DNA of 35,204 bases from UBA8437 sp003445035 (GTDB taxonomy: Bacteria; Planctomycetota; Planctomycetia; Planctomycetales; Planctomycetaceae), in contig CALCHI010000321.1 in the NCBI GenBank assembly GCA_937901285.1, positions 1 to 35,204 on the forward strand, in the 5' to 3' direction. Every line of letters starts with the position of its first letter. Position 1 is the first letter of the stretch. The position numbers and the translations under genes are program-made. The notes below the pieces were generated by a model, which made no database searches, was not told the DNA's origin, and was given only the letters and a program-made list of their open reading frames with translations. Shown piece by piece: positions 17,815 to 26,669 of this stretch.

Positions 17815-17900
17815 CGAACCCACTCCCGAACAGGACATAATCGCGCCCACCCCGGTGATCATCACCACGACAGACAGGCAATTGGACCGTCAACCGCCCG

Positions 17901-17933
17901 ATTATAGGACCGCTGCAACACGATTGCGAATCG
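17901..17933 (-). promoter_or_regulatory. Promoter with perfect TATAAT upstream of the M20 gene
   Basis: On the minus strand a perfect TATAAT (17901-17906) sits 17 bases from a weak -35 TCGCAA (17924-17929). The -35 lies within the inverted repeat CGATT-GCG-AATCG (17921-17933), which could be an operator. It would drive the five-gene run starting at 17814 with a leader of about 80 bases. Confidence 0.4.
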
Positions 17934-17942
17934 GCCGCCGTC

Positions 17943-18422
17943 CTACCCTTCCAGCCAGACCAGTCCCCAGATCGCAACGGCGATCGGCACCACGCAGTTG
18001 ACGATCAGGATCCAGGGCCCCCACGGGGAGTAGAGCCAACCGTGGTCCTTGTCGGTTTCTCCCTGTGACCTCTGTCGACGCCGCAGGATGTCGAGCCACG
18101 AGACCGAGGCTCTCAGGAACGGTCGCCAGAAGGCCAGGGCCGGCAACGGATAGACACCAAACAACAGCAGCAGCCATGTCGAGAGTTCGACAAACCTGCT
18201 GCCACGGATATTCAGCCGCGTCCAGCCCCCGGCCACTTCGACCTCGATGATCGCCGCCACCGACAGAACAACGAAAATCAACAGGATCACGAAGTGACCG
18301 ACGACGAAAATCACGGTGGCCCAGTGTGCCGCGGTGGGAACACCGGGCGATCCGCCCACATTCGTCTCCGACTTCGGTGGATCCGGGCCCTCTCCCCCTG
18401 CCACCGTGGCTTGTTCAGCCAT
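17943..18422 (-). CDS. Small membrane protein of unknown function
   Basis: A 159-residue protein I do not recognise. The first 30 residues are polar (MAEQATVAGGEG and a Pro/Ser/Gly stretch). Three hydrophobic segments follow at about 35-58, 75-98 and 137-156, with a basic loop (LDILRRRQRSQGET) between the second and third. The frame continues 38 codons upstream, but ATG 18422 has a perfect AAGGAG 9 bases before it. It has the look of a small integral inner-membrane protein. It precedes the M20 gene by 128 bases on the same strand and diverges from the isochorismatase-like gene. Confidence 0.82.
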   Translation of the reverse strand: MAEQATVAGGEGPDPPKSETNVGGSPGVPTAAHWATVIFVVGHFVILLIFVVLSVAAIIEVEVAGGWTRLNIRGSRFVELSTWLLLLFGVYPLPALAFWRPFLRASVSWLDILRRRQRSQGETDKDHGWLYSPWGPWILIVNCVVPIAVAIWGLVWLEG

Positions 18423-18459
18423 TGTCGATTTCTCCTTCGCCTCCCACTTTCCGCGGCGA

Positions 18460-18489
18460 ACATTACGCCAAAACAACTCAGGATGGCAA
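18460..18489 (-). promoter_or_regulatory. Candidate promoter of the small membrane protein gene
   Basis: On the minus strand TTGCCA (18484-18489), an 18-base spacer and TAATGT (18460-18465) form a sigma70-like pair about 40 bases upstream of the start codon. The same bases read on the plus strand (TGGCAA) lie 17 bases before a TACGAT (18507-18512). That pair could serve the divergent isochorismatase-like gene. Confidence 0.33.
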
Positions 18490-18547
18490 CGGGGCTCCGG
18501 CAGGGTTACGATTCGGCTGTTCACGACGTTGTTCACGGAATCTGCAC

Positions 18548-19474
18548 ATGACGACCAACTCCCGACGCCGCTTTCTCGAAGATTGCCTCACCACCGGTCT
18601 CACCGTTCCGACGGCCGCGTGGCTCGGCTTACCCGAAATCCAGGCGGCCGATGACACTCCAGTGGCACTGCGACCCACCGTTGATGGGAACCTGTCACTC
18701 AAGGCCCGACGACGCGAGGCCCGTGGTGACCAGGTGGTTGAGATCCGCAAGACCCTCGACTGGAAGGTGTCCGAGACGGCGATTGTCATCTGCGACATGT
18801 GGGCCGACCACCCCTGCCATCAGGCCGCGATCCGTGTAGATGCCATGGCCCCCAGGATGAACCGGGTGGTCTCGGCCGCCCGTGGACTGGGAGTCACTGT
18901 CGTCCACGCGCCCAGCAGCGGAGTCAAGTTCTACGAGAAGACCCCCTTCCGGCGAAGAATCCTCTCCGCGCCGCCGGCCAAGGCCCCGGTGCCAATCTCC
19001 GGGTGGTGCGAACTCGACCCGAAGGTCGAGGCCCCGCTGCCCATCGATGACTCCAGCGGTGGCTGCGACGACCCGCTGGTCCGACCCAAGCCCGGTTTCG
19101 ACCGACACCAGCACGCGGCCATCAAGATCACCGGGTTCGATGGCGTCAGTGACAACGGGCAGGAGGTCTACAATTTCTTTCGTCAACTGAAGATCCGGAA
19201 CGTCGTGCTGATGGGCGTCCACACCAACATGTGCGTGCTGGGTCGGCCGTTCGGGATCCGGCAGATGGTCCGACTGGGCTTCAACGTCGTGCTGACCCGC
19301 GACCTGACCGATGCGATGTACGATCCACGAGATCGGCCATTCGTCAGCCACACTCGCGGCACCGAACTGGTCGTCGAGCACATCGAGCGGTACTGGTGCC
19401 CGTCGATCGTCGGCGCGGACCTGATCCGGGTCGTTGCCGGTTCCGACGCAGCCGCGACCCGAACCGGTCGCTAG
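18548..19474 (+). CDS. Tat-exported isochorismatase-family cysteine hydrolase
   Basis: A 308-residue protein of the isochorismatase-like hydrolase family. The N-terminus SRRRFLEDCLTTGLTVPTAAW is a twin-arginine-type signal. The catalytic Asp (D83 in VICDMWADH), a candidate Lys (K193 in HAAIKI) and the nucleophilic Cys (C229 in GVHTNMCV) form the expected triad. An insertion of about 60 residues between the first strand pair and the Lys makes it longer than the 180-220 residues usual for the family. Members hydrolyse amides, imides or vinyl ethers; the substrate is unknown. Export of this usually cytoplasmic family is unusual. ATG 18548 is the first start that gives the signal. It ends in a CTAG shared with the PhoX-like gene. 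Confidence 0.87.
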   Translation: MTTNSRRRFLEDCLTTGLTVPTAAWLGLPEIQAADDTPVALRPTVDGNLSLKARRREARGDQVVEIRKTLDWKVSETAIVICDMWADHPCHQAAIRVDAMAPRMNRVVSAARGLGVTVVHAPSSGVKFYEKTPFRRRILSAPPAKAPVPISGWCELDPKVEAPLPIDDSSGGCDDPLVRPKPGFDRHQHAAIKITGFDGVSDNGQEVYNFFRQLKIRNVVLMGVHTNMCVLGRPFGIRQMVRLGFNVVLTRDLTDAMYDPRDRPFVSHTRGTELVVEHIERYWCPSIVGADLIRVVAGSDAAATRTGR

Positions 19475-20892
19475 GCGACCGTGTCCTTCCACGGACCGGT
19501 GATCGCAAACGTCAGGCCCTTGCCCTGGGCATTGACGAACAGGGTTGAGCCGTCCGGAGAAAATGTGACACCGGCAAACTCAGTCCTCAGATGACTGTGT
19601 GCCAGGGTGTAGATGTCTCCCGCGGGAGTCACGCCCACCATCCGCACGACGGCCCCCTTGCGGTCCTCACAAACCACCAGGTCACCCCACGGAGCCACGG
19701 TCAGGTTGTCGGCGCTGTCGATCAACCGCGAGTCGTTGGGTTCGATGAACAACTCGAGTTGACCTGGATCGGTTGACTCCTGTTCGGTCCCCTCGTGCGG
19801 GCTGGGACGGTACCGCCAGATCTGGCCCAGCCTGGCTCGTCCTCCGTCGGTACAGGCAAAGTAGACCTCCTTCTGCCCATACCAGATGCCCTCACCTCGG
19901 GCGAACCGCGCTGCTCCGGCACGGAACCCGCGAACCCGCAGGTCGTCCAGGGGAGACTCGACATTGTCCATGTCGATCCACCTCACCGGAAGTGGTTCGC
20001 CGGGACCGAATCGCAGCATGTCCCAGTTCCGTGTCTCCCCACCCGAAGAATTGTCCAGGAGCCCCAGGGCCTGCAATCGCCCCCCCTGGTGCAACTTGTC
20101 GGCAACCTTGGGCAGGAACCGGAATAACAGACCGTCGTCACAATCCTCGGTCAGGTAAACCACTCCACTGGAAGGGTCAATGGCCACCGCCTCGTGACGA
20201 AATCGTCCCATCTCCCGGATCGGCTCGGGGGCAGCAAGCCCCGGTTCGATTGAAGCCGGCACCTCGAAGACATACCCGTGATCGCGGGCCGCCACGAACT
20301 TCTGGAAATTGTCACCGGTGCCGACCCGCTGCACGGTTTCCTCGCACGTCAACCAACTGCCCCAGGGGGTCGGTCCCCCGGCACAATTGCGGTACGTTCC
20401 GGCCAGGCTGAGGAATTCGCCGACGACCTGCTTGCGACGAGTGTTGTAGACGATCGTCGTGGTACCGCCCAGTCCCGGCGTTCTTCTGTTTCCGTCATCG
20501 TAGACCATCCCGTCCGGCACGAGATCCAACAGCTTGTTCCTTCTCCCAAACGGTCCCTCCTTCGAGGTGGGATACAGTTCGTGGTTGCGGAGCAGAACTG
20601 TGAGATCGTCGGGACCGGCGAAAGCGGCCATGCCGTCCGGACTTCCCGGAACACGGAATCCGTCGGCCATCTTGTTTCCGACCTCCGAGATCACCTTGTA
20701 GGAGAACCCCTTGGGGAGATCGATCCGCCTCTTTCGGTCCCGGACCAATTCGCCGTACCCCCGGCCGTGCTCATCGGCTCGCAGCACCGGTGTCTCGGAA
20801 AACAACCGCAGTCCACCGAATCCCAGCGTCACGGCACCCGCTGTCACTGCGCCCCATCGTGACAGCAGGTCCCGTCGCGTCAATTGGTTCAT
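19471..20892 (-). CDS. Tat-exported PhoX-like (DUF839) protein
   Basis: A 473-residue protein with a twin-arginine signal (TRRDLLSRWGAVTAGAVTLGFGG) and the beta-propeller pattern of the PhoX/DUF839 family. Characteristic segments are LPKGFSYKVISEVG, DGMAAF, LLRNHE, CAGGPTPWGSWLTCEETV, GRFRHEAVAIDPSSGVVYLTED and SADNLTVAPWGDLVVCED. PhoX enzymes are calcium/iron phosphatases, but many members of this family are uncharacterised, so phosphatase activity is only possible. It is periplasmic. The frame opens at 21081, but ATG 20892 has GGAGAG 8 bases before it and begins the Tat signal. The gene is last in the minus-strand block and shares a CTAG stop with its convergent neighbour. Confidence 0.88.
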   Translation of the reverse strand: MNQLTRRDLLSRWGAVTAGAVTLGFGGLRLFSETPVLRADEHGRGYGELVRDRKRRIDLPKGFSYKVISEVGNKMADGFRVPGSPDGMAAFAGPDDLTVLLRNHELYPTSKEGPFGRRNKLLDLVPDGMVYDDGNRRTPGLGGTTTIVYNTRRKQVVGEFLSLAGTYRNCAGGPTPWGSWLTCEETVQRVGTGDNFQKFVAARDHGYVFEVPASIEPGLAAPEPIREMGRFRHEAVAIDPSSGVVYLTEDCDDGLLFRFLPKVADKLHQGGRLQALGLLDNSSGGETRNWDMLRFGPGEPLPVRWIDMDNVESPLDDLRVRGFRAGAARFARGEGIWYGQKEVYFACTDGGRARLGQIWRYRPSPHEGTEQESTDPGQLELFIEPNDSRLIDSADNLTVAPWGDLVVCEDRKGAVVRMVGVTPAGDIYTLAHSHLRTEFAGVTFSPDGSTLFVNAQGKGLTFAITGPWKDTVA

Positions 20893-21119
20893 TCTGCCCA
20901 CTCTCCCCTGGTTGGCAACTCCTCGCCACAGACTCCGCTCCGCCAAATACCGTAGGGCGGATGCGGTCTCCTCCACAAGCGTTGACGGCCCAGCGGCTCT
21001 GAACGCAGTCACTGGGCAGGCCGGCCGCTGGGGCTGATCGGTCAAAGACAGCCGGGCCGGAACACCGGGCCCGTTCGACAATCGGCCCGTGTCGAGAAAA
21101 TCGTCTCGCGAGATTGCGG
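20893..21119. other. Intergenic region upstream of the PhoX-like gene
   Basis: A 227-base gap between the WD40 stop and the PhoX-like start. A weak minus-strand promoter may be present: TTGTGG (20973-20978), 18 bases, TACGGT (20949-20954). A 10-bp palindrome TCTCGCGAGA lies at 21104-21113. No convincing terminator with a T-run follows the WD40 gene. Confidence 0.3.
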
Positions 21120-22160
21120 CTACTTCTTCTTGGCCTTCTTCTTGGCCTTCTTCTTCGGAGCCGGCGGTTTCGGAGTCAACTTGTGAATCCGCACATGGCG
21201 ATCATAGTGCACCGTCGCCAACTGCAGGCCGTCGGGATGCACGGCCATATCACGAGCCGTATCGGGCAGCTTGAACCGGTGAAACTCCTTGTCGCTGTCA
21301 GGACGCCAGAACAACAGGAAACCACCACCGCTGCCACCGGAAGCCACTGCCAGCGAGCCATCGTTGAGCCACGAAAGCTGCCAGGCGATTCCCTTGATGC
21401 CGCTGCCGGGCTGGGATCGGACCTTCTTGTTTGTCTTCATGTCGAACAGCAACGCGATCGGCTCGTTGACCGCACCCAGCGGATTGGTCGCCTTGTGCAA
21501 CCCGCACGCAGCCAGGTACTTGTTGTCGGGGCTGACCGCCAGGCCGCGAACACCGCCGTAACGGACTCCCTGGGTGTTGTTGGTCAACAGCACCTCGCCG
21601 CCGTGGAACTTCCGCTGAAACTTTCCGTCGGCAATCTTCCACTCGCGGATCTCGCCGCCCTGGTCACCCGAGTACAGCATCTTGCCGTTGGGGTGCAGGA
21701 AGGTGCTGTAGACATCCAGCTTGTGACCGCTGAAGGAACGGATCAGCTTGCCGTTGGTGGCATCCCACAGCTTGACCAGCCGGTCGTTGCCTCCGGAGGC
21801 GAACGTCTTGCCGTCGGCGGCAACCGAGAGACTGCGAATCCAGCCCTTGTGAGCCACGATGGTCCGGATGGCCTTCGGCTTTTCGGCCAATGCGTCCCAG
21901 AAGATCAGCTTGTCGTCACAGCCGGCAGTGATCATCGTCTTGCCGTCGTGGAGAAACACAATGTCTTTTACCCAGCTGTCGTGCGCTTTCCACTCGACCT
22001 TCTTTCCCGAAGGAATTTCCCAGCGCTGCAGGGCGTAGTCCTGGCCGCTGGTGAACACGTACTTCCCGTCAGGAGAGAAGCAGCAGGCAATCAACGGGCT
22101 GCCATGTTTCCACTGATGGGCGACGTGGACCTTCTTGGGATCTGCCTTGGTCGCGGCCAT
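21120..22160 (-). CDS. WD40-repeat beta-propeller protein
   Basis: A 346-residue protein made of about seven WD40 blades. Typical blade ends are LQRWEIPSG, LIFWDALAE, VKLWDATNG, IREWKIADG, LLFWRPDS and VRIHKLTPK. The GH/D dipeptides appear in VAHKGWIRSL and FSGHKLDVYS. It ends in a lysine-rich tail of repeating KKKA units encoded by a near-perfect 12-base repeat. No signal peptide is evident. An AAGGA lies 10 bases before ATG. It is a binding scaffold of the kind often found next to DUF1501/DUF1549 genes in planctomycetes, and its partner is unknown. It begins only 38 bases beyond an intrinsic terminator of the upstream gene. Confidence 0.92.
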   Translation of the reverse strand: MAATKADPKKVHVAHQWKHGSPLIACCFSPDGKYVFTSGQDYALQRWEIPSGKKVEWKAHDSWVKDIVFLHDGKTMITAGCDDKLIFWDALAEKPKAIRTIVAHKGWIRSLSVAADGKTFASGGNDRLVKLWDATNGKLIRSFSGHKLDVYSTFLHPNGKMLYSGDQGGEIREWKIADGKFQRKFHGGEVLLTNNTQGVRYGGVRGLAVSPDNKYLAACGLHKATNPLGAVNEPIALLFDMKTNKKVRSQPGSGIKGIAWQLSWLNDGSLAVASGGSGGGFLLFWRPDSDKEFHRFKLPDTARDMAVHPDGLQLATVHYDRHVRIHKLTPKPPAPKKKAKKKAKKK

Positions 22161-22198
22161 GTCGAAGACATCCTTGGTGGGTGGAAGTTGTCGTCAGC

Positions 22199-22235
22199 AA
22201 AAAAGGGGCGAGACCCCGGAACAGGCCTCGCCCCT
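22199..22235 (-). terminator. Intrinsic terminator between DUF1501 and WD40 genes
   Basis: On the minus strand AGGGGCGAG (22235-22227) pairs with CTCGCCCCT (22212-22204), a perfect 9-bp stem closing a 14-base loop. A run of six T (22204-22199) follows directly. It lies about 47 bases beyond the DUF1501 stop codon. Confidence 0.85.
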
Positions 22236-22254
22236 GCGAAATCGCTTGGCCCGT

Positions 22255-22272
22255 GAACCCGAGTTCGGGTTC
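22255..22272 (-). promoter_or_regulatory. Second hairpin immediately after the DUF1501 gene
   Basis: A perfect inverted repeat GAACCCGA-GT-TCGGGTTC lies 10 bases beyond the DUF1501 stop. As RNA it would form a 7-bp stem with a 4-base loop. It has no T-run of its own and sits just upstream of the terminator, so it may stabilise the 3' end or be part of a tandem structure. Confidence 0.55.
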
Positions 22273-22282
22273 GTCGGATCGA

Positions 22283-23551
22283 TCAGGTGATCAGTTCGTC
22301 GATCGGACCGAACGCCGGATCAGCCATAGGCACCGGACGTCCACCAACATCAAACGGCTCGTGCGAGTCCAGGCCCACACCGGCCAGGTAGGTGTGGAAC
22401 AGGTGCGGGAAACTGACTTCACGGTCAATCACCTTGGTCCCATTCTCGTTGGTCTTGCCGACAACCGCACCGCGGGCAATCTTGCCACCACCGATACAGA
22501 TGCTCCAGGCATTGCCCCAGTGGTCGCGGCCGTAGTACTTGTTGATGTTCGGCGTACGACCGAACTCCGACATCACCACGATCATCGTCGAATCGAGCAT
22601 TCCGCGATCGGCCAGGTCACCGACCAGCGCCGCGAACCCCTTGTCGAACTCCGGCACCTGTTCGAGGTGGAAGTTGAAGTTCTCGTTGTGGGTGTCGTAG
22701 TTGGAATGATCGAGCTTGACGAACGTGGCGCCGTTCTCGAGCAGCCGGCGGGCCGTCAGGCACCGCTGCCCGAACGATTCTCCACCGTACAGTTCGTGCA
22801 TCTTCGCCGGCTCCTTCGAGACATCGAAGACATCCCGACGCTCCATCAACTGCAATGCCCGTTCGTAGCTGTAGGTATAGGCTTCGGTCTCGGCCGTACC
22901 ACGACGCACGGCAAACCGGTCGTTGACCTTACGGCGAAAACGGTTCCGCAGTTCATCGGCGGCTTCGCTGAGTTCCTTGGGACGCTCGGAGTTGGCCGGC
23001 GGCTTGCCGTTGGCTCCGATGCTGGCGTAGCGGGGTCCGAGGTAGGCCGAATCGTTGCCGCGTCCACCGCCGCCGATCCGGATGTGTCCCGGCATCGGGT
23101 TGCTCGGATCCTCCAGCGCCTTGGCACAGACGGCTCCCAGGTTCGGCAACGACACGCCCGGCATCTTCTGCCGACCGTGCTGCATGTGGTAGTTGCCCTT
23201 GCCGTGGTCACCGTTGCGGGTGTTGATCCCGCGGACCAGCGACAGCTTGTCCATGTGCTTGGCCGTCCGGGACAGCAACTCCGAGATATGGATTCCCGGA
23301 ACGGACGTCGGGATCGCCCGGAACGGGCCACCCGTGTTGGTCTTGGGCTTGGGATCCCAGCTCTCCAGCTGGCTCAGACCACCCGACATGTAGATGCAGA
23401 CCACCCGCTGCTGGGTCTTCTCCAGCTGCTTGGCTGCGGGCGAAGCGGCCAGCATCCCCAGGCCACCCACCGCACCACCGGCAACACCTCCCAGGAACTG
23501 TCGTCGAGCAATCCGGTGCTCGTCACTACCACAGGCGTGAATGCGTTTCAT
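22283..23551 (-). CDS. DUF1501 protein, Tat-exported
   Basis: A 422-residue DUF1501 (sulfatase-fold-like) protein, a hallmark of Planctomycetes. A twin-arginine signal (ARRQFLGGVAGGAVGGLGM, residues about 15-33) is followed by RVVCIYMSGGLSQLESWDPKP and SLVRGINTRNGDHGKGNYHMQHGR. Later come STMIVVMSEFGRTPN and GRDHWGNAWSICIGGGKI. The Asp/His residues of these segments resemble the alkaline-phosphatase/sulfatase metal site, but no activity has been shown for the family to my knowledge. It is nearly always encoded after a DUF1549/DUF1553 gene, as here (157-base gap, same strand). ATG 23551 has CGGGAG 9 bases before it. The frame opens nine codons upstream. Confidence 0.94.
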   Translation of the reverse strand: MKRIHACGSDEHRIARRQFLGGVAGGAVGGLGMLAASPAAKQLEKTQQRVVCIYMSGGLSQLESWDPKPKTNTGGPFRAIPTSVPGIHISELLSRTAKHMDKLSLVRGINTRNGDHGKGNYHMQHGRQKMPGVSLPNLGAVCAKALEDPSNPMPGHIRIGGGGRGNDSAYLGPRYASIGANGKPPANSERPKELSEAADELRNRFRRKVNDRFAVRRGTAETEAYTYSYERALQLMERRDVFDVSKEPAKMHELYGGESFGQRCLTARRLLENGATFVKLDHSNYDTHNENFNFHLEQVPEFDKGFAALVGDLADRGMLDSTMIVVMSEFGRTPNINKYYGRDHWGNAWSICIGGGKIARGAVVGKTNENGTKVIDREVSFPHLFHTYLAGVGLDSHEPFDVGGRPVPMADPAFGPIDELIT

Positions 23552-23707
23552 TGGTCGTTCTCCCGTTCTTGACGACAATCGACATCAACAAGGCGTCCTG
23601 CCTGTCCTGTCCGCCGATTGAAGAATCGTCATTCCTTCGAGGATTCAAATGGTTGGTTTCCATCTCGATCGGCCCGTCCGACCAAGACCTGTCATTTCGA
23701 GTCGATC

Positions 23708-26584
23708 CTAGTGATTGAAGCGGAATTCCGCCGAGGTCAACAACGCCCAGACGATCTCCTGGATCGCTGCCGCCCGTTTCTCCTTCGGTCGCTGTTTGAG
23801 GTAAGCCACCACGTCGGCCACTTCCCCGTCTGCCGGACGCCGGGTCAGGACGCTCAGGTAGAGCTCCTCCACCAGCTTCTTTTCGTCAGTCATCTTACCG
23901 AGCCGCTCGGTCAAGTTGCCACCACCAGGTGCCAACCAGCCCTTGAGTGGCCCACCGTTGGCCATGAACAGGGCCTGGTCGATCGTGGCGAAGAACTCGT
24001 TCTGTGGCTGCCCCGAACCGGCCCCGTACAGCGAGACAATGCTACCGACGTTTCCCTTGAGCTTAGCGTAGGTGGCCTGTTCGACCTGAAGCCTGCGAGC
24101 AGCGATCTTCTTCGCGTCCTTCTTCTCCGCGGGCTTCAGTGGACTCTTCTTGTCGAGTTCGGCCACGACACTCTGCCGCTGTCGGCCGACCTGGCCGGTG
24201 GCCTCGAGCAGGCTCCAGCCGAGTTGTTCCGGAGAGAGCGGGCCGACGGTGCCGATGGCGAACTGTTCGGACCAAGACTTGGAAAGCTTCCCGAGCGTCT
24301 CGAGAACCGCCCCTTCGGCCGATTCGGACTTTACCCGTGCGGCCGCAGCAGTGGCCAGCAGCGGAGCCCTCTGCTTGGAGAGCCGGGCGTGATCGGCGGT
24401 CACCTTGTCGAAAGCCACCCGGGCCGTCGAGGTTCGCTTGGCCGCAGCTGTCGCAGCCGACTGGTGGCCGGGCAGAGCCTTCTTCGCAGCGGTCAATTCC
24501 TGACTCAACCCAGTCGAACGCCCCTCGAGCGTCTTGGTGATTCCAGCCAGTTCCTTGTCGTCTCCGAGAGTTTTCAGGGCCGCTGCGGCCTGCCGTGCCG
24601 CCGTGGCCAGCGCCTCGGTGACCGCGGGCAACTTCGCCACGGTCTTCTGGGTTGCGGCCAGCATGGTGGCTGTCCGGTTCCGGTCGGTCTCGGCAGTGGC
24701 CAGATCCTTCTTCGCCGCCGCCAGCCCCCCCTGGATCTTGGCGAATTCAGCCGCGACCGGTGACAGAGCCTTCTCGGCAGAAACCCGAGCCGCGCGGGCC
24801 GAATCGGCCACTTTCTGACTGGCAGAATAGCCGGCCAGTAGTTCGAGTGTCCCCTTGCGGCGGCGGGTTGCCGTCAGCCGGGTATTGATGGCCCTGCGGG
24901 CGGTCCGCAACTGGTCGGTCTCCCAGGCCTTTACCTCGAATTGTTGAACCGCCTCGGCGTGCTTTTTGACGGCAGCGTCCCGGACCACCTCCGCCGCCTT
25001 CAATGCCTTACCGGTTCCTGCCGCCGCCGACTGCTTGGCAGCGTGGTCCTTGGACAAGGCAGCCATCTCCGAAGCGATCGCCTTGGCCCGAGCGTCGAGC
25101 TTGGCAACAATCCCGGCCAGTTCCTTGTCACCGGCGAGTAGCTTCGCCGCCGCGACGCCCTGGCGGGCACTCTCGACCAACGGCACACCCACCTTCTGCT
25201 TGTCCTGGAGCTTCTTGGCGGCGGCGGCCAACGCCTTGGCCGCCGGGTCGTGCTTCTTCTTCTCCGCGGCCACCTTGTCGTTGGCCGGTTTCAACGTCTT
25301 GGCCAACGCCACCACCGGCTCATTGGCTTTCGCCTCTGCAGCAAACGCCACTTCGACCCGCTTGTCCGCCGATTCCACGTCGGCCGCCAGTTTCTTGTCG
25401 GCCGCGGCAACCGGCCCCAGCAACTGGCCAGCCTTGGCCGACCGGGCCACCAGGTCTGCCGGCAGACCCGAGCCCCGCGCAAAGGTGCGAGTCAGCACCA
25501 GTTCCCGGAGAAATCCGCGGACGTCGTACTTCATCGCGACGAACTGATCGCTGAGCAAGTCGAGCAATTCCGGGTGCGAAGGCGGGTTGTCGCTGTGGTG
25601 CAGATCGAGTGGTTCGACCAGCCCGCGGCCCATCGCCAACGCCCACAGGCGGTTGGCCATGTTGCGGGCAAAGAACCGGTTGTTCCCACCGAGAACCAGC
25701 TTCGCCAACTGCTCACGACGATTGTAGGTTGGCACCGGACGCAGGTTCTTTTTCTTCTTGTCGGGCTTGACCTTGTATTCCTTGCCCGCCGCGATGGTCG
25801 GCTCGTCGAGTTGACGCTCACCAAGCAGCCGCGGACGCGAGACACCCGCATCACCGGTGAAGACCGACTTGAACGCGACGCCCCCACCGGGCCGCTCGGC
25901 CAGCACACCCGGCTTCTTCTTGTCGGGCTTGAACAGGTACGTGCGATTCAAGAAGGCGTAGATGCCGTAGTAGTCCTTCTGCAGGTAATCGTCGATCAAC
26001 GGGTGATTGTGGCACTGGGCACACTGCAGATCGACGCCGAAGAACATCCGGCCGACCTCGCGGGTCATCTGGTTCACTTCGACGCCGCGGTCCATCAGGA
26101 ACTTCGCCCGACCCCGCTGTTTGGCATCGACCGCATCGGCCCCGAGAATCTCCGAGGCCAGCACGTTCCAGGGCTTGTTCGATTCGATCGACCGTTTCAG
26201 GAACGTCTCCCACTCCCCTCTCTTCACCTCGCCGTCGCCGCGACGCTCCGAGAGCATCACGTCCAGCACGTTGGTCATCCGTCGCACGTAAGCCGGCGTT
26301 GCCATCAACCGGTCGACAACCGTCGCCCGTTTCGTGGGAGACTTGTCGTCGAGGAAAGCACGGGTTTCTCCGACCGAAGGAATCCTTCCGACAACAGCCA
26401 GATACAGCCGCCGCAGAAACTCGCCGTCATCGCTCGAACCAGCCACCAGTCCCAGTGGACTTTCGGTCACCAACCGGTCCACCTGCACATGCAATGGATC
26501 GGCGGCCGACACCCCGGCAGATGGAACCGCCAGGCCAGCAAAAAACAGCACAGCAACCAGAACACCAGCCGACGGGCGCACCAT
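23708..26584 (-). CDS. DUF1549/DUF1553 protein with large coiled-coil insertion
   Basis: A 958-residue exported protein. A signal peptide (1-28, ending GVSAA) precedes DUF1549 (about 35-215) with a CXXCH motif (C188, C191, H192 in LQCAQCHNHP). DUF1553 begins near 290 (NRREQLAKLVLGGNNRFFARNMANRLW) and breaks after LVLTRTFARGSG (about 372). An Ala/Lys-rich heptad-like coiled coil fills about 385-770. DUF1553 then resumes at LSPEQLGWSLLEATG and runs to the C-terminus (ELYLSVLTRRPADGE). Usual members lack this coil. GGAA 13 bases before ATG 26584 makes this start slightly better than ATG 26599. The haem motif suggests a periplasmic redox role with the DUF1501 partner, but the function is unknown. 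Confidence 0.92.
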   Translation of the reverse strand: MVRPSAGVLVAVLFFAGLAVPSAGVSAADPLHVQVDRLVTESPLGLVAGSSDDGEFLRRLYLAVVGRIPSVGETRAFLDDKSPTKRATVVDRLMATPAYVRRMTNVLDVMLSERRGDGEVKRGEWETFLKRSIESNKPWNVLASEILGADAVDAKQRGRAKFLMDRGVEVNQMTREVGRMFFGVDLQCAQCHNHPLIDDYLQKDYYGIYAFLNRTYLFKPDKKKPGVLAERPGGGVAFKSVFTGDAGVSRPRLLGERQLDEPTIAAGKEYKVKPDKKKKNLRPVPTYNRREQLAKLVLGGNNRFFARNMANRLWALAMGRGLVEPLDLHHSDNPPSHPELLDLLSDQFVAMKYDVRGFLRELVLTRTFARGSGLPADLVARSAKAGQLLGPVAAADKKLAADVESADKRVEVAFAAEAKANEPVVALAKTLKPANDKVAAEKKKHDPAAKALAAAAKKLQDKQKVGVPLVESARQGVAAAKLLAGDKELAGIVAKLDARAKAIASEMAALSKDHAAKQSAAAGTGKALKAAEVVRDAAVKKHAEAVQQFEVKAWETDQLRTARRAINTRLTATRRRKGTLELLAGYSASQKVADSARAARVSAEKALSPVAAEFAKIQGGLAAAKKDLATAETDRNRTATMLAATQKTVAKLPAVTEALATAARQAAAALKTLGDDKELAGITKTLEGRSTGLSQELTAAKKALPGHQSAATAAAKRTSTARVAFDKVTADHARLSKQRAPLLATAAAARVKSESAEGAVLETLGKLSKSWSEQFAIGTVGPLSPEQLGWSLLEATGQVGRQRQSVVAELDKKSPLKPAEKKDAKKIAARRLQVEQATYAKLKGNVGSIVSLYGAGSGQPQNEFFATIDQALFMANGGPLKGWLAPGGGNLTERLGKMTDEKKLVEELYLSVLTRRPADGEVADVVAYLKQRPKEKRAAAIQEIVWALLTSAEFRFNH

Positions 26585-26669
26585 CACTGGAAATTCCATG
26601 AAGGACACGGGGAGGGAAAACAGGCGGGAATACACCACGTGCCTCCTGCACATATGTATATCTACCGAT

